Shown: positions 15,785-24,799 of the stretch, piece after piece | How positions within the stretch are numbered: position 1 is the stretch's first letter | How the letters are laid out: each line of letters opens with the position of its first letter | Assembly: GCA_964395095.1 (NCBI GenBank) | Contig: CAYMZZ010000008.1 | Span: forward strand, 62,001-126,000 | Source of the DNA: CAYMZZ01 sp964395095 | GTDB lineage: Bacteria; Bacteroidota; Bacteroidia; Chitinophagales; Chitinophagaceae | Direction: 5' to 3' | Length of the DNA: 64,000 nt | Notes under the pieces: model-generated | The model's database searches: none | The model's input: the letters and a program-made list of their open reading frames with translations, nothing else | What the model was told of the DNA's origin: nothing | Position numbers and translations under genes: made by a program

Positions 15785-16338
15785 GGTGTATGTTTTTGGT
15801 GAAGTGTGGCAAGTAGTTTTTGTTTACCCCGCATATACTGCGTACGAATAGTGGAGGGCGACAACTCGAGTATTTCCGCCATTTCTTCGTAATCGTATCC
15901 TTCGAGGAGGTGCAGGGAGAGTACAGCGCGATATCCGTCGGGTAAGTTCGCCATCGCTGCCCTGATCTTTTCAACAGTAAGGTTGAGCTCTTTTTCATCC
16001 GGCTGGTTCTCATCGGCCTGGTCCATACTGCCTTCATCCAGCGCAGTAAAATTGATCCGGCGTTGTTTCAACACCGCTATGCTTCTGTACACAGTAATTT
16101 GCCGTAACCAGGCGCCAAAACTGGATCGATGAGCAAAATCTGCCAGTTGCGTGAAGGCGGCCGTAAATGCTTCCTGCAACACATCTTCCGCATCCGCGCG
16201 GTTGCCGGTAATGCGCAGGGCGGTATTGTACATCGCGCGTGAATAGCGGTCGTACAGTTGCCGGCAGGCACGCGTATCACCGCGCATCACCCGGTCGATC
16301 AGTTCATCCACAGTTGGAAAAGGGGCCGTCAATGCCAA
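15781..16338 (-). CDS. ECF-type RNA polymerase sigma factor
   Basis: 185 aa. Region 2 about 15-85 (LYDRYSRAMYNTALRITGNRADAEDVLQEAFTAAF; region 2.4 near FGAWLRQITVYRSI), an acidic linker, and region 4 about 122-175 (LPDGYRAVLSLHLLEGYDYEEMAEIL, SPSTIRTQYMRGKQKL). First gene of a three-gene operon with the anti-sigma candidate and the DUF4097-like protein. ECF factors normally activate their own operon. Upstream, only an imperfect -7 element (TACTTTAG) is visible on the minus strand near 16352-16359. Confidence 0.92.
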   Translation of the reverse strand: MALTAPFPTVDELIDRVMRGDTRACRQLYDRYSRAMYNTALRITGNRADAEDVLQEAFTAAFTQLADFAHRSSFGAWLRQITVYRSIAVLKQRRINFTALDEGSMDQADENQPDEKELNLTVEKIRAAMANLPDGYRAVLSLHLLEGYDYEEMAEILELSPSTIRTQYMRGKQKLLATLHQKHTP

Positions 16339-16476
16339 TCAATTGGTTTATTCTAAAGTAGAGGAATTGATAAACTTGTTGCATGATGCGTTAAATTTTG
16401 GGACAACCGGCGCACCCATCGGATGAATGGGGCAGACCCTGTAATTTTCAGTAAATTGCCCCTAATTGAATTGCTC

Positions 16477-17127
16477 ATGCCATTGATTCGAAAAAACCTC
16501 AGTCGACGACGTCTGCTGTTGATCTCGGCGACGGTGATCGCCGCTCTGATTCTCAGTAATTATTTTGTGCAGCAAAACTATCAACGGCTCGATGCGCAGG
16601 TGCGATCCATTTACCAGGACCGACTGATGCCTTCGCACTATCTGTTTCAGATTCAATCCCTGCTCTTGCGGAAAAAATTTATGCAGGAGCATGGAGAGCT
16701 GCAGGCGGCGACCAAGCGGCAGGAAATCCGGAATATGGACGCCTCCATCGACTCCCTCATAAAAGCCTATGAGGAAACCTATCTCACCAACGAGGAAGAA
16801 AAGGAATGGAAATCGCTGCGCAAAGCCTTGCAGCTATACGATTCATCCGAAGAAGAACTAATGAGTGAAAGGGAGGGGGACCGCCCGGCGGCTTCGATGC
16901 AACAAATAGAAAGTTCCTTCCAGGATGCCCTGCTCTGGCTAAGCCGATTGAATACATTGCAAACCAAAGAGGGCGGCCTCATCCGAAAGTCGAGCCAGGA
17001 ACTCATTCACAGCGCCCTCTTGCAATCCTATGTTCAAATAAGCCTGGTAATTATTCTCCTCGCAGTTGGTATAGCACTCATCTTGTCGTTCCCGGCAAGG
17101 GAGGATAGGCGAAGTATGTATAATTAG
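16477..17127 (+). CDS. Membrane protein with four-helix-bundle (MCP-type) sensor region, no output domain
   Basis: About 216 aa from ATG at 16477 (MPLIRKNLSRRRLLLISATV); an ATG at 16423 would add 18 residues that look unlike a signal. One transmembrane helix at about 12-31, a long helical periplasmic region (YQRLDAQVRSIYQDRLMPSHYLFQ onward) like 4HB_MCP ligand-binding bundles, a second transmembrane helix near 190-210, then only about ten cytoplasmic residues. No methyl-accepting, HAMP, kinase or cyclase domain follows. It may partner with another signalling protein, or be a remnant. It is divergent from the ECF operon. The stop TAG at 17125-17127 touches a heptamer array. Confidence 0.65.
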   Translation: MPLIRKNLSRRRLLLISATVIAALILSNYFVQQNYQRLDAQVRSIYQDRLMPSHYLFQIQSLLLRKKFMQEHGELQAATKRQEIRNMDASIDSLIKAYEETYLTNEEEKEWKSLRKALQLYDSSEEELMSEREGDRPAASMQQIESSFQDALLWLSRLNTLQTKEGGLIRKSSQELIHSALLQSYVQISLVIILLAVGIALILSFPAREDRRSMYN

Positions 17128-17355
17128 AGTTGTAAGTTGTGAGTTTTAAGTTTTAAGTTTTAAGTTGTAAGTAAGTAGAAAGATGAAAGGAATCACATCA
17201 TTTCTCAAAACTCAGTTGTGGCAGTCGCCCCGAAGGGGCAGGTTATCGGTAGCTGGTTGGGAATAATGGGTATAAAATGTTGCTTTGATTTATTTAGCAT
17301 CAAATGGCGCAAACCTAAACCTTAAACTTTAAACGTTCAACTCTCAACTCTCAAA
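17127..17355. repeat. Heptamer inverted-repeat element G (convergent genes)
   Basis: Left arm 17127-17178 has units GAGTTGT, AAGTTGT, GAGTTTT and AAGTTTT. Right arm 17311-17355 mixes reversed TTTARRG-type and GAGAGTT-type units. A unique core of about 132 bp lies between. The stop of the upstream membrane protein (17125-17127) abuts the left arm, and the last codons of the dehydrogenase (RVES and stop at 17337-17339) are encoded by the right arm. Confidence 0.85.
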
Positions 17356-20261
17356 GCTTCCCACAGGGCTTCTACCGTATGCATCGCTATTCTTCCCGTA
17401 CCATCCTTTATCTGGTGCCGGCAACTGGTACCTGGGGCTACAATCCAGTCATCCTCCTTTGCCTTACGCACGGCAGGGAGCAATACCAGTTCTCCCACTT
17501 TTTGAGATAGCTCATAATGCTCTTTTTCGTAGCCAAAGCTGCCGGCCATGCCACAACAGCCGGAGGGAATGACTGCTACTTCAAAATTCTCAGGAAACGA
17601 AAGGGCGGTTATGGACGCCTCAAGGCCGATGAGCGATTTCTGCTGACAATGCCCATGCAGCCAGATCTTCTTTTTTTCTTTTGTAAACTGGCTGGATGGT
17701 ATGCGACCGGCCTTAATTTCGGAGGATAAGAATTCGTCGATCAGAAAACTATGCTCCGCCAGTTTGTTGGCATCCGCCAAATAGGCTTCATCCACGAGGT
17801 CGGGATATTCATCGCGGAAACAAAGAATGGCCGAAGGTTCAATACCTATAAGGGGTGTTTCTTCCGATATAATTCCGGCCAGGTCGCGGATATTATTGTT
17901 GGCCAGGACACGGGCCTTTTTCAGCAAGCCTTTCGACAGCGATGCCCGTCCGCTTTCACCATGGTCGGGAAGGATCACTTCATAGCCCAGTTGATGGAGC
18001 AATTGAATGGCTTTGATGCCCGTTTCGGTATCGTTGTAGTTGGTAAATTCATCGCAGAACAGGTACACACGGCGGGATTTCGGCGTGCTGTTGTCGGGTT
18101 TCCATTTTTTGTACCAGGCGCGGAGTGTTGTTTTATACAACAAGGGCATGGATCTTTCTTTCGCGAAGCCGGCGAAGGATTTGATCAGGTTGGCTGTCAG
18201 GGGCGTCTTTACCAGGAAATTGTAGACCGAAGGCGCGATGCTGCCAAGAGCGGCCGATCGGCTGAAGCCGGCAATAAGTTTGGCCCGGAATGGTACGCCA
18301 TTGGCATCATAATACTGCTGCAAAAACTCCGCTTTCAGTTTGGCCACATCCACATTGCTGGGGCATTCTGATTTGCAGCCCTTACAGCTCAGGCAAAGAT
18401 CCATCACTTCGTAAATCTCCCGATGGTTAAAGCGGTTGGGTGATGTGGATCGGGTAAGGAATTCACGAAGAATATTGGCCCTGGCACGCGTGGTATCCTT
18501 TTCATGCCTGGTGGCCATATAGGAGGGACACATGGTGCCGCCACTGATCGAAGTTTTTCTGCAGTCGCCACTGCCATTGCATTGCTCTGCGTGTTGCAGG
18601 ATATCCTGGTTCGGAAAACGAAAGTATGTGTTGAAAGCAGGAGTTTGTTGACCCGGTTCATACCGGAGCATGCTGTTCATGGAGGGGGTATCCACAATTT
18701 TTCCGGGATTGAAAATGCCCTTCGGATCCCAGGCTTTTTTGATTTCGCGAAGCAGGGCATAGTTCCTGGCGCCGATCATCTGGGGAATAAATTCACCACG
18801 AAGGCGGCCATCGCCATGCTCCCCACTCAACGAACCCTGGTATTTCTTCACCAGGGTGGCAATTTCTTCGGCAATCACCCGAAAAAGTCGATTGCCTTCT
18901 TCTGTTTTAAGGTTGATTATCGGCCGCAAATGCAATTCACCCGAACCCGCATGTGCATAGTGCACGGAATACAAGCCATGCTTTTCCAGTATCTGGTTAA
19001 ACTCGCGGATATAGGCCGGAAGGTCCTGCACATCCACGGCCGTGTCTTCAATAACGGGAACGGCTTTTTCATCGCCGGGCAAATTACTGAGCAGCCCGAG
19101 GCCAGCCTTGCGTAATGTCCAGATCTTTTTGGTGTCGGCGCCGGTTAGTAGCGGGAAATGATAGCCCAATCCCGCGGCGCGCATTTCTGCTTCGCAGGCG
19201 CTGGCCGCGCTTTTTACCTGCTCCAGGTTGTCGAAGGCAAATTCGATCACCAGGATGGCACCGGGATCACCCTGCACAAAGAACCGGTTTTTCTGCTGTT
19301 CCCGGTTTTGTTTGGTACAGTCAAGAATATAATGATCAATCAACTCGCTGGCCCTGATAGGATGCTTCACGGCAATGAGGTTGGCATGCAGGGCTTCATC
19401 AATGGAGTTGAAATGAACGCATAGCAGGCCCGCCTCTTTGGGAGGTATTGCTGCCAGCGACAATTTTATTTCCGTAATAAAAGCGAGGGTGCCTTCCGAT
19501 CCCGCCAGCAGGCTGCAGAAATTGAAATCCGGCCCACCCGCCTGGAAGGGCGCCATATCTATGAGCAGGTCAACGGCATAACCTGTATTGCGCCTTTCGA
19601 CCGTTTTCTTGGGAAACTGGCGGCGGATTTCTTCCTGGTTTTCGACGCTGCTGAGCAGGCTGCGGGTACGGCGATAAATTTCGCCTTCGAGGCCGGGCAG
19701 TTCACATTTTTGATGGAAATCGTCAAGGCTTAAGGTCGTAAACAGGGCTTCACTGCCATCGCTCAACAATGCTTTCACTTCGAGCAGGTGCTCACGTGTG
19801 CTACGATAAACCACCGAGTTGGAACCACAACTATTATTTCCCACCATTCCGCCAATCATGGCCCGGTTGGCGGTGGAGGTTTCAGGACCAAAAAACAGAC
19901 CGTGGGGCTTCAGATAATGGTTCAGTTCATCGCGTATGACGCCGGGCTGTACCCGCACCCAATTTTCTGTGGTATTCAGCTCCAGTATCTGGGTAAAATA
20001 TTTAGAGAGGTCCACCACGATACCATTACCCACCACCTGGCCGGCGAGCGATGTACCCGCCGTTCGGGGAATAAGGGATGTATGGTGCGCAAGGGCAAAT
20101 TGAATCAACGTTCGTATATCCTTTTCGGAACGGGGCAGGGCGACAGCGAGGGGCATTTCGCGATAGGCCGAAGCGTCGGTAGCGTACAGAATCCGCATCG
20201 CTTCATCGTCATAGAACTCGCCATCGAGCGAAAGGGCGAGTTGGCGCAGTTGAGCTTTCAT
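17337..20261 (-). CDS. FAD-linked oxidase/Fe-S oxidoreductase fusion (D-lactate or D-2-hydroxyacid dehydrogenase type)
   Basis: 974 aa. N-terminal FAD-binding PCMH domain (about 20-250; PRTAGTSLAGQVVGNGIVV, GMVGNNSCGSN), a GlcD-like FAD C-terminal domain (about 260-540; HAGSGELHLRPI, GSLSGEHGDG), then a ferredoxin-like region with two cysteine clusters (CNGSGDCRKTSISGGTMCP about 554-572 and CLSCKGCKSECP about 622-633), and a C-terminal CCG-type domain with HGHCQQKS and PSGCCGMAGSFG (about 898-910). This is a GlcD-GlcF-like fusion that likely oxidises D-lactate or another 2-hydroxy acid and passes electrons to quinone. Cytoplasmic face of the membrane, no signal peptide. The substrate is inferred from the family. 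Confidence 0.87.
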   Translation of the reverse strand: MKAQLRQLALSLDGEFYDDEAMRILYATDASAYREMPLAVALPRSEKDIRTLIQFALAHHTSLIPRTAGTSLAGQVVGNGIVVDLSKYFTQILELNTTENWVRVQPGVIRDELNHYLKPHGLFFGPETSTANRAMIGGMVGNNSCGSNSVVYRSTREHLLEVKALLSDGSEALFTTLSLDDFHQKCELPGLEGEIYRRTRSLLSSVENQEEIRRQFPKKTVERRNTGYAVDLLIDMAPFQAGGPDFNFCSLLAGSEGTLAFITEIKLSLAAIPPKEAGLLCVHFNSIDEALHANLIAVKHPIRASELIDHYILDCTKQNREQQKNRFFVQGDPGAILVIEFAFDNLEQVKSAASACEAEMRAAGLGYHFPLLTGADTKKIWTLRKAGLGLLSNLPGDEKAVPVIEDTAVDVQDLPAYIREFNQILEKHGLYSVHYAHAGSGELHLRPIINLKTEEGNRLFRVIAEEIATLVKKYQGSLSGEHGDGRLRGEFIPQMIGARNYALLREIKKAWDPKGIFNPGKIVDTPSMNSMLRYEPGQQTPAFNTYFRFPNQDILQHAEQCNGSGDCRKTSISGGTMCPSYMATRHEKDTTRARANILREFLTRSTSPNRFNHREIYEVMDLCLSCKGCKSECPSNVDVAKLKAEFLQQYYDANGVPFRAKLIAGFSRSAALGSIAPSVYNFLVKTPLTANLIKSFAGFAKERSMPLLYKTTLRAWYKKWKPDNSTPKSRRVYLFCDEFTNYNDTETGIKAIQLLHQLGYEVILPDHGESGRASLSKGLLKKARVLANNNIRDLAGIISEETPLIGIEPSAILCFRDEYPDLVDEAYLADANKLAEHSFLIDEFLSSEIKAGRIPSSQFTKEKKKIWLHGHCQQKSLIGLEASITALSFPENFEVAVIPSGCCGMAGSFGYEKEHYELSQKVGELVLLPAVRKAKEDDWIVAPGTSCRHQIKDGTGRIAMHTVEALWEALRVES

Positions 20262-20283
20262 CAGGATAGCGAAATTAATGGAA

Positions 20284-20455
20284 ACTTATACGTAATACGT
20301 TTTACGTTATACGTTTTTGTAGTTCCTTCGAAATATTCAACGAATTCGAGCGTTTTTGTGCAAGCTGTTTCCAACTTGGGGATCAGGAAAAAGAATGTAT
20401 AATCAGCGACCGGTCTGCTGATAAACAGGCTACGCAAAACGTACAACATAAAACA
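20284..20455. repeat. Heptamer inverted-repeat element H (ACGTNNT type, divergent genes)
   Basis: Left arm 20284-20316 has ATACGTA, ATACGTT and TTACGTT units. Right arm 20432-20454 has AAAACGT and ACAACAT units in reverse orientation. The unique core is about 115 bp. It lies between two divergent genes and no exact TAnnTTTG is seen in the gap, so promoters for either gene may lie in or next to the arms. Confidence 0.7.
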
Positions 20456-20462
20456 GAACCAA

Positions 20463-21308
20463 ATGCGTTTCATAAATTATAGACTCCTCCTCGCCGCTTT
20501 AATGCTAACCAGTGCTTGCAATAATTCCGTACCGAAAGAGGAGAAGGGCGAAGAAAGGCCCGCCCCGGTCAAAACAGACAGCTTGCCACCCGCACCCAGG
20601 CAGGCGGTGGACGCGGCTGGCATTTTGGCCCGGAAAGAGGTTCCTGTTCTTTGCTATCACCAGATTCGCGATTATAAAGAATCGGATTCGAAAGTAGCCC
20701 GTGCCTATATTGTTCCCGGCAACATCTTCCGTCAGCAGATGAAGGCTTTGGCTGATAGTGGATACCAAAGCATCCTTCCGGATCAGCTTTACGATTACCT
20801 GCTTTATGGCACCCCGCTGCCAGAAAAGCCGGTAATGATAACATTCGATGATACGCGCCTCGATCAATATACCGAAGCGCTTCCGGTTCTGGAGGAACAT
20901 GGCTTTAAAGCGGCCTTCTTTATTATGACTGTTTCGCTGGGAAGGCCCGGCTATATGAGCAGGGAGCAGGTGGCCGGGCTGGCCAGCAAGGGGCATAGCA
21001 TTGGCTCCCATACCTGGGATCATCAAAACGTAAAGAAGTACCAGGGCGATGATTGGGTTACGCAAATAGAAAAGCCATCGCGTCAGTTGCAGGAAATTAC
21101 CGGACAGCCCACCGAGTATTTCGCTTATCCGTTTGGTTTGTGGAATCCACCAGCCATCCCGGAATTGAAAAAACGGGGTCTGAAAATGGCCTTCCAACTG
21201 GCCGACAAGCCTGATCCGAATGACCCGCTTTTTACGGTCAGGCGCATTATTGTTCCTGGCTCCATGTCCGGAACTTCGATGCTTAAAGCTATGAGAAACA
21301 GCTTCTAA
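20463..21308 (+). CDS. Polysaccharide deacetylase (NodB/CE4) lipoprotein
   Basis: 281 aa. Lipoprotein signal with candidate Cys19 (MLTSACNNS), then an acidic, proline-rich linker (about 20-50). The CE4 domain (about 60-270) carries motif 1 MITFDDTR (Asp129/Asp130), motif 2 SHTWDH (His183, His187) and motif 3 FAYPFGLWNPP. It should remove N-acetyl groups from a glycan in a metal-dependent way at the cell envelope. The length and the VLCYHQI lead-in match the YadE/IcaB-like subgroup. Neighbours do not define the substrate. A short hypothetical ORF follows 89 bp downstream. Confidence 0.85.
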   Translation: MRFINYRLLLAALMLTSACNNSVPKEEKGEERPAPVKTDSLPPAPRQAVDAAGILARKEVPVLCYHQIRDYKESDSKVARAYIVPGNIFRQQMKALADSGYQSILPDQLYDYLLYGTPLPEKPVMITFDDTRLDQYTEALPVLEEHGFKAAFFIMTVSLGRPGYMSREQVAGLASKGHSIGSHTWDHQNVKKYQGDDWVTQIEKPSRQLQEITGQPTEYFAYPFGLWNPPAIPELKKRGLKMAFQLADKPDPNDPLFTVRRIIVPGSMSGTSMLKAMRNSF

Positions 21309-21397
21309 CGCTTAGTAGCGGTGGGACATACAATTTTTCGGCAGTTCCCGGCGTTTTTGAAAGCGATCCAGATCCTTTAAAACCAATATCCGTCCGT

Positions 21398-21649
21398 ATG
21401 CCACAGCCACTCTACAACGACCAGGCGCATATTGCCGAGGAGTTCCACCTTATTGATGAACATGTTGTGCAAACCGCCCGGCTTGCCTCCTTCAAAATCA
21501 GTTCCTACAAACTGGCGCTTACCAATGCCGCCTATTGTGCCAACAAGGAGGAATTGCGTCATATTATTGAAGCAAGCCTTTTTCACTTCGAGGACAATGC
21601 ATCCATTCTCGCGGGCCTTGGTTTCTTTGCCAACGAAATCGAGAACTGA
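21398..21649 (+). CDS. Small hypothetical protein
   Basis: 83 aa (MPQPLYNDQAHIAEEFHLID). No signal peptide or membrane segment; mostly helical, acidic, ending in a hydrophobic stretch (ASILAGLGFFANEIEN). Composition looks like a folded soluble protein, and the frame fills most of the gap between the deacetylase gene and the convergent usp gene, ending 14 bp before the latter's stop. I recognise no family. It could be spurious, but the opposite-strand frame here has a poorer composition. Confidence 0.5.
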   Translation: MPQPLYNDQAHIAEEFHLIDEHVVQTARLASFKISSYKLALTNAAYCANKEELRHIIEASLFHFEDNASILAGLGFFANEIEN

Positions 21650-21663
21650 TATTATTTCTCCGT

Positions 21664-22515
21664 TCAGGATTTGGCGGGAATTGCCAGCAGGGGCACTTTC
21701 GACTGGTAAGCCATCTTACGGGTAAGGCTTCTGTTAAAGAGGCTGTCTACCAGGTTACGTGGATGCGTGATCATGGCCACCATATCTATATTGTTTTCCG
21801 CGACATAGTCGTTTAGCGTTTCCAGGAAACGATTTCCCGACAGGTGAACTGCCTGTGTATGCAATTCCGGATTGGTTTTGCGTAAACGTTCTTCCATTTG
21901 ATGTACGGCCCGGGCATGTTGCATATAACCCACGGCGGTAGACTCTTCCTCGTCGGTAAAGATGGTGATTTGCAATTCCGCTTCGAACAGGGAAGCCAGT
22001 TCCTTTACCGGCGCCAGCAGCGAACCTGCTTCCTCAAAATCCTTAACGGCCAGCAGAAATTTTTGCGGCTCACTCCACTCGTACTCCAGTGGAATGGCCA
22101 GAACGGGCTTTTCGCACTGGCTGATAACAGCGGCAGTTTTGCTGCCAAGAATCTTTTCTTTGAGTCCCGAATTGCCAAGGGTTCCCATAATCACCAAATC
22201 GATCTTGTGTTCGATAGAAGCGATTCGAATGGTTTCTCGGATGGGGCCTTTATAAAGTTGGGTATTGACCAGGATTTTTTCCGTTTCTTCAATACTGTTT
22301 CGAAGAATATCGAGGTTTTGATTGGCCTTACGGATGATGGTATCGTTGTATTCCTGTGTAATTTTTTCCTGACCGGGAAATACATTGTCGAGCAGGGTAT
22401 CGCAGGCGTGCACCAGGTAAATGCTGGCCTGGTTGCGACGGGCGATTTCTACCGCATAGGATATGGCGCGAAGGGCATTGGGCGAAAAGTCGGTGGGAAC
22501 CAAGATTTTTTGCAT
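21664..22515 (-). CDS. Tandem universal stress protein (UspA family)
   Basis: About 283 aa with two Usp domains (about 1-145 and 150-283). The start MQKILVPTDFSPNALRAISYAV at 22515 is preferred over an ATG 21 bp upstream, because MQKILVPTDFS is the normal Usp N-terminus. Domain 1 has VIMGTLGNSGLKEKILGSKT, matching the nucleotide-binding G-2X-G-9X-G-S/T pattern. Domain 2 ends in MVAMITHPRNLVDSLFNRSL with a degenerate version, so only the first domain may bind ATP. Cytoplasmic, with a likely role in stress or redox response. Monocistronic here. Confidence 0.88.
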   Translation of the reverse strand: MQKILVPTDFSPNALRAISYAVEIARRNQASIYLVHACDTLLDNVFPGQEKITQEYNDTIIRKANQNLDILRNSIEETEKILVNTQLYKGPIRETIRIASIEHKIDLVIMGTLGNSGLKEKILGSKTAAVISQCEKPVLAIPLEYEWSEPQKFLLAVKDFEEAGSLLAPVKELASLFEAELQITIFTDEEESTAVGYMQHARAVHQMEERLRKTNPELHTQAVHLSGNRFLETLNDYVAENNIDMVAMITHPRNLVDSLFNRSLTRKMAYQSKVPLLAIPAKS

Positions 22516-22649
22516 GTATAGCTGATTTATCTGCAAAATGCCACAGCAATTTCGTCCTGTCGCTGACCCTTATCAGGCCTACTGGTGATTTTCATCGGCT
22601 AAACGGCCTGCTCTTTGCTGTTTTCTACTCGCAACAACGCCCCAGCGCT

Positions 22650-22657
22650 TATCTTTG
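22650..22657 (+). promoter_or_regulatory. Bacteroidota -7 element TATCTTTG for glnS
   Basis: Exact TAnnTTTG match 20 bp before the ATG at 22678, which would give a 5' UTR of about 15 nt. This also argues against the in-frame ATG at 22615, which lies upstream of the promoter. Confidence 0.6.
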
Positions 22658-22677
22658 TACCTCATTATAAATGCACT

Positions 22678-24330
22678 ATGTCGGAAGAGAAAAGTCTGAA
22701 TTTTTTGGAAGAGATTATTGAAGCGGACCTGGCAGCCGGGAAATATAAGCACATCATCACCCGATTTCCGCCGGAACCCAATGGCTATCTTCATATCGGG
22801 CATGCAGCCAGTATCGTGCTCAATTTTGGCCTGACTCAGAAATATGGCGGCTATACCAATCTCCGTTTCGATGATACCAACCCGGTAACAGAAGAAACCG
22901 AGTATGTTGAAAGCATAAAGGCGGATGTGCGCTGGCTGGGTTTTGAATGGAAGAATGAACTCTATGCTTCCGACTATTTCGATACACTTTATGACTATGC
23001 CCTGAAATTGATTAATAAGGGCCTGGCTTATGTGGATGACAGCCGTTCCGAAGAAATCGCCACCATGAAGGGAACGCCCACCGAGCCGGGTCGCAACAGT
23101 CCTTTTCGTGATCGGAGCATCGCGGAGAACCTCGATCTCTTTCAACGCATGAAAGCAGGTGAGTTCCCCGATGGAAGCCGTACCCTTCGGGCAAAGATTG
23201 ATATGGCGCATGTGAATATGCTGATGCGAGATCCCATTCTCTATCGCATCAAACACGCGGCGCATCATCGCACCGGCAATAAATGGTGCATCTATCCAAT
23301 GTATGATTTTGCCCATGGCCAAAGCGACTCCATCGAAAATATTACGCATTCCATCTGTACACTCGAGTTTGTTCCTCATCGGGAACTCTATGACTGGTTG
23401 ATTGAAAAGCTCGAAATATATCCCTCCCGGCAATATGAGTTTGCCCGTCGCAACCTCACCTATACCGTGATGAGCAAGCGAAAATTGTTGCAGTTGGTGA
23501 ACGAAAAGCATGTGAGCGGTTGGGATGATCCGCGCATGCCCACCATTAGTGGTATGCGCCGCAGGGGTTATACCGCCGCGGCCATTCGGGAGTTTTGCGA
23601 TAGGGCGGGTATTGCCCGGCGTGATAATATTGTGGATGTGGGTTTGCTTGAGTTTTGTGTGCGCGAAGACCTGAACCGGATTGCCCAGCGGCGCATGGTA
23701 GTATTTGATCCGGTGAAGCTGGTGATCACCAATTACGAAAAAGACGAAGAAATTCTGCTGAGCGAGAATAATCCGGAAGATCCAATGGGAGGGGAGCGGG
23801 AAATTCCCTTCAGCGCGGAGCTCTATATAGAGCGCGAAGACTTTATGGAGAATCCTCCGAAGAAATATTTTAGGTTGGCCCCGGGGCAAATGGTGCGATT
23901 GAAATCTGCTTATATTATCCGCTGCGAAGAAGTGATAAAAGATGAGGCGGGCCATATTACCGAAATACGTTGCACTTATGTGCCCAATAGCCGTAGCGGG
24001 GAGGATAGTTCTGGACTGAACGTAAAAGGCACGCTGCATTGGGTAAGCGTGAAGCATGCCATTACCGCCGAGCTGCGCATCTATGATCGCTTGTTCCGGG
24101 TAGAGGATCCTTCCGCCGAAGAAGGCGATTTCAAGGATTATATCAACCCCGATTCGCTGCAGGTGATCCGTGGCGCATTTGCCGAGCCGGCCTTGAAAAC
24201 CGCCAGCTTTACGGAGGCATACCAGTTTATACGTAAGGGCTATTTTGTGTTGGATAAAGACAGCAGCCCCAGCGCCCTGGTCTTCAATAAGACCGTGGGG
24301 TTAAAGGATAGTTGGAAACCCAAAGGTTGA
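22678..24330 (+). CDS. glnS: Glutaminyl-tRNA synthetase
   Basis: 550 aa, class I aminoacyl-tRNA synthetase that charges tRNA-Gln directly. HIGH-type signature PPEPNGYLHIGHA at residues 31-43, KMSKS-type VMSKRKL near 264-270, catalytic-domain FDDTNPVTEETEYV and SGWDDPRMPTISGMRRRG, and a C-terminal two-barrel anticodon-binding region (about 335-550; VFDPVKLVITNY, LHWVSVKHA). Length is normal for bacterial GlnRS. Start chosen at MSEEKSLNF because the family begins just before this point and the promoter element is at 22650. Presence of GlnRS suggests tRNA-Gln need not depend on GatCAB. Confidence 0.95.
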   Translation: MSEEKSLNFLEEIIEADLAAGKYKHIITRFPPEPNGYLHIGHAASIVLNFGLTQKYGGYTNLRFDDTNPVTEETEYVESIKADVRWLGFEWKNELYASDYFDTLYDYALKLINKGLAYVDDSRSEEIATMKGTPTEPGRNSPFRDRSIAENLDLFQRMKAGEFPDGSRTLRAKIDMAHVNMLMRDPILYRIKHAAHHRTGNKWCIYPMYDFAHGQSDSIENITHSICTLEFVPHRELYDWLIEKLEIYPSRQYEFARRNLTYTVMSKRKLLQLVNEKHVSGWDDPRMPTISGMRRRGYTAAAIREFCDRAGIARRDNIVDVGLLEFCVREDLNRIAQRRMVVFDPVKLVITNYEKDEEILLSENNPEDPMGGEREIPFSAELYIEREDFMENPPKKYFRLAPGQMVRLKSAYIIRCEEVIKDEAGHITEIRCTYVPNSRSGEDSSGLNVKGTLHWVSVKHAITAELRIYDRLFRVEDPSAEEGDFKDYINPDSLQVIRGAFAEPALKTASFTEAYQFIRKGYFVLDKDSSPSALVFNKTVGLKDSWKPKG

Positions 24331-24406
24331 CAAAATCATAAATAGACCTGAGCGACATCAGCTTTTGCCGCTGGCTATAGTTCGAAGTTTGGATAAAACC
24401 AGCAAT

Positions 24407-24787
24407 ATGAGCTATACCAGCCTTACCCAAACCGGCCAGCATTATTCTGAAATGATCAAGGGCCTGGAATTTTACAAAGAAGAACTCGAGCGCATGAAAT
24501 GGCGCCTGCTGGAGGTTGCCGGCAAGAACACCGGCTTTGAACCCCGGCAGGGCATGGAGCATTTTGAAGCACAACTCGCGCTGCAGCGCACGCGCATTGA
24601 CGAGTTGCGGCATGATGTGCACGGGCTATATCAGAAACTGGCCAACGATGCCGTAAGCCATGCCGGCCATGTACGTAGCGAACTGGTGGATGCCGACAGG
24701 CAGGTGTATGAACAATATGGCATGCAGGAGAAGATCATGCACGATTTGCGGGAAGAGTTCAACCGCTACCTCTCCAAATGGATGTAA
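24407..24787 (+). CDS. Conserved-looking helical protein of unknown function
   Basis: About 126 aa from ATG at 24407 (MSYTSLTQTGQHYSEMIKG). Almost entirely alpha-helical with heptad-like spacing of hydrophobics (GLEFYKEELERMKWRLLEVA; ALQRTRIDELRHDVHGLYQKL), so probably a coiled-coil or helical-bundle soluble protein. An upstream in-frame ATG at 24365 would add 14 residues that do not fit. No known domain recognised. It follows glnS by 76 bp on the same strand and ends 13 bp before the convergent serine-hydrolase gene. Confidence 0.65.
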   Translation: MSYTSLTQTGQHYSEMIKGLEFYKEELERMKWRLLEVAGKNTGFEPRQGMEHFEAQLALQRTRIDELRHDVHGLYQKLANDAVSHAGHVRSELVDADRQVYEQYGMQEKIMHDLREEFNRYLSKWM

Positions 24788-24799
24788 AGGGGGCAGGTC

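Noticed and set aside
22579..24057. Long 492-codon open frame on the minus strand
   Set aside because: It lies entirely antisense to glnS, whose motifs are unmistakable; the His/Ile-rich composition is that of a reverse-strand shadow.
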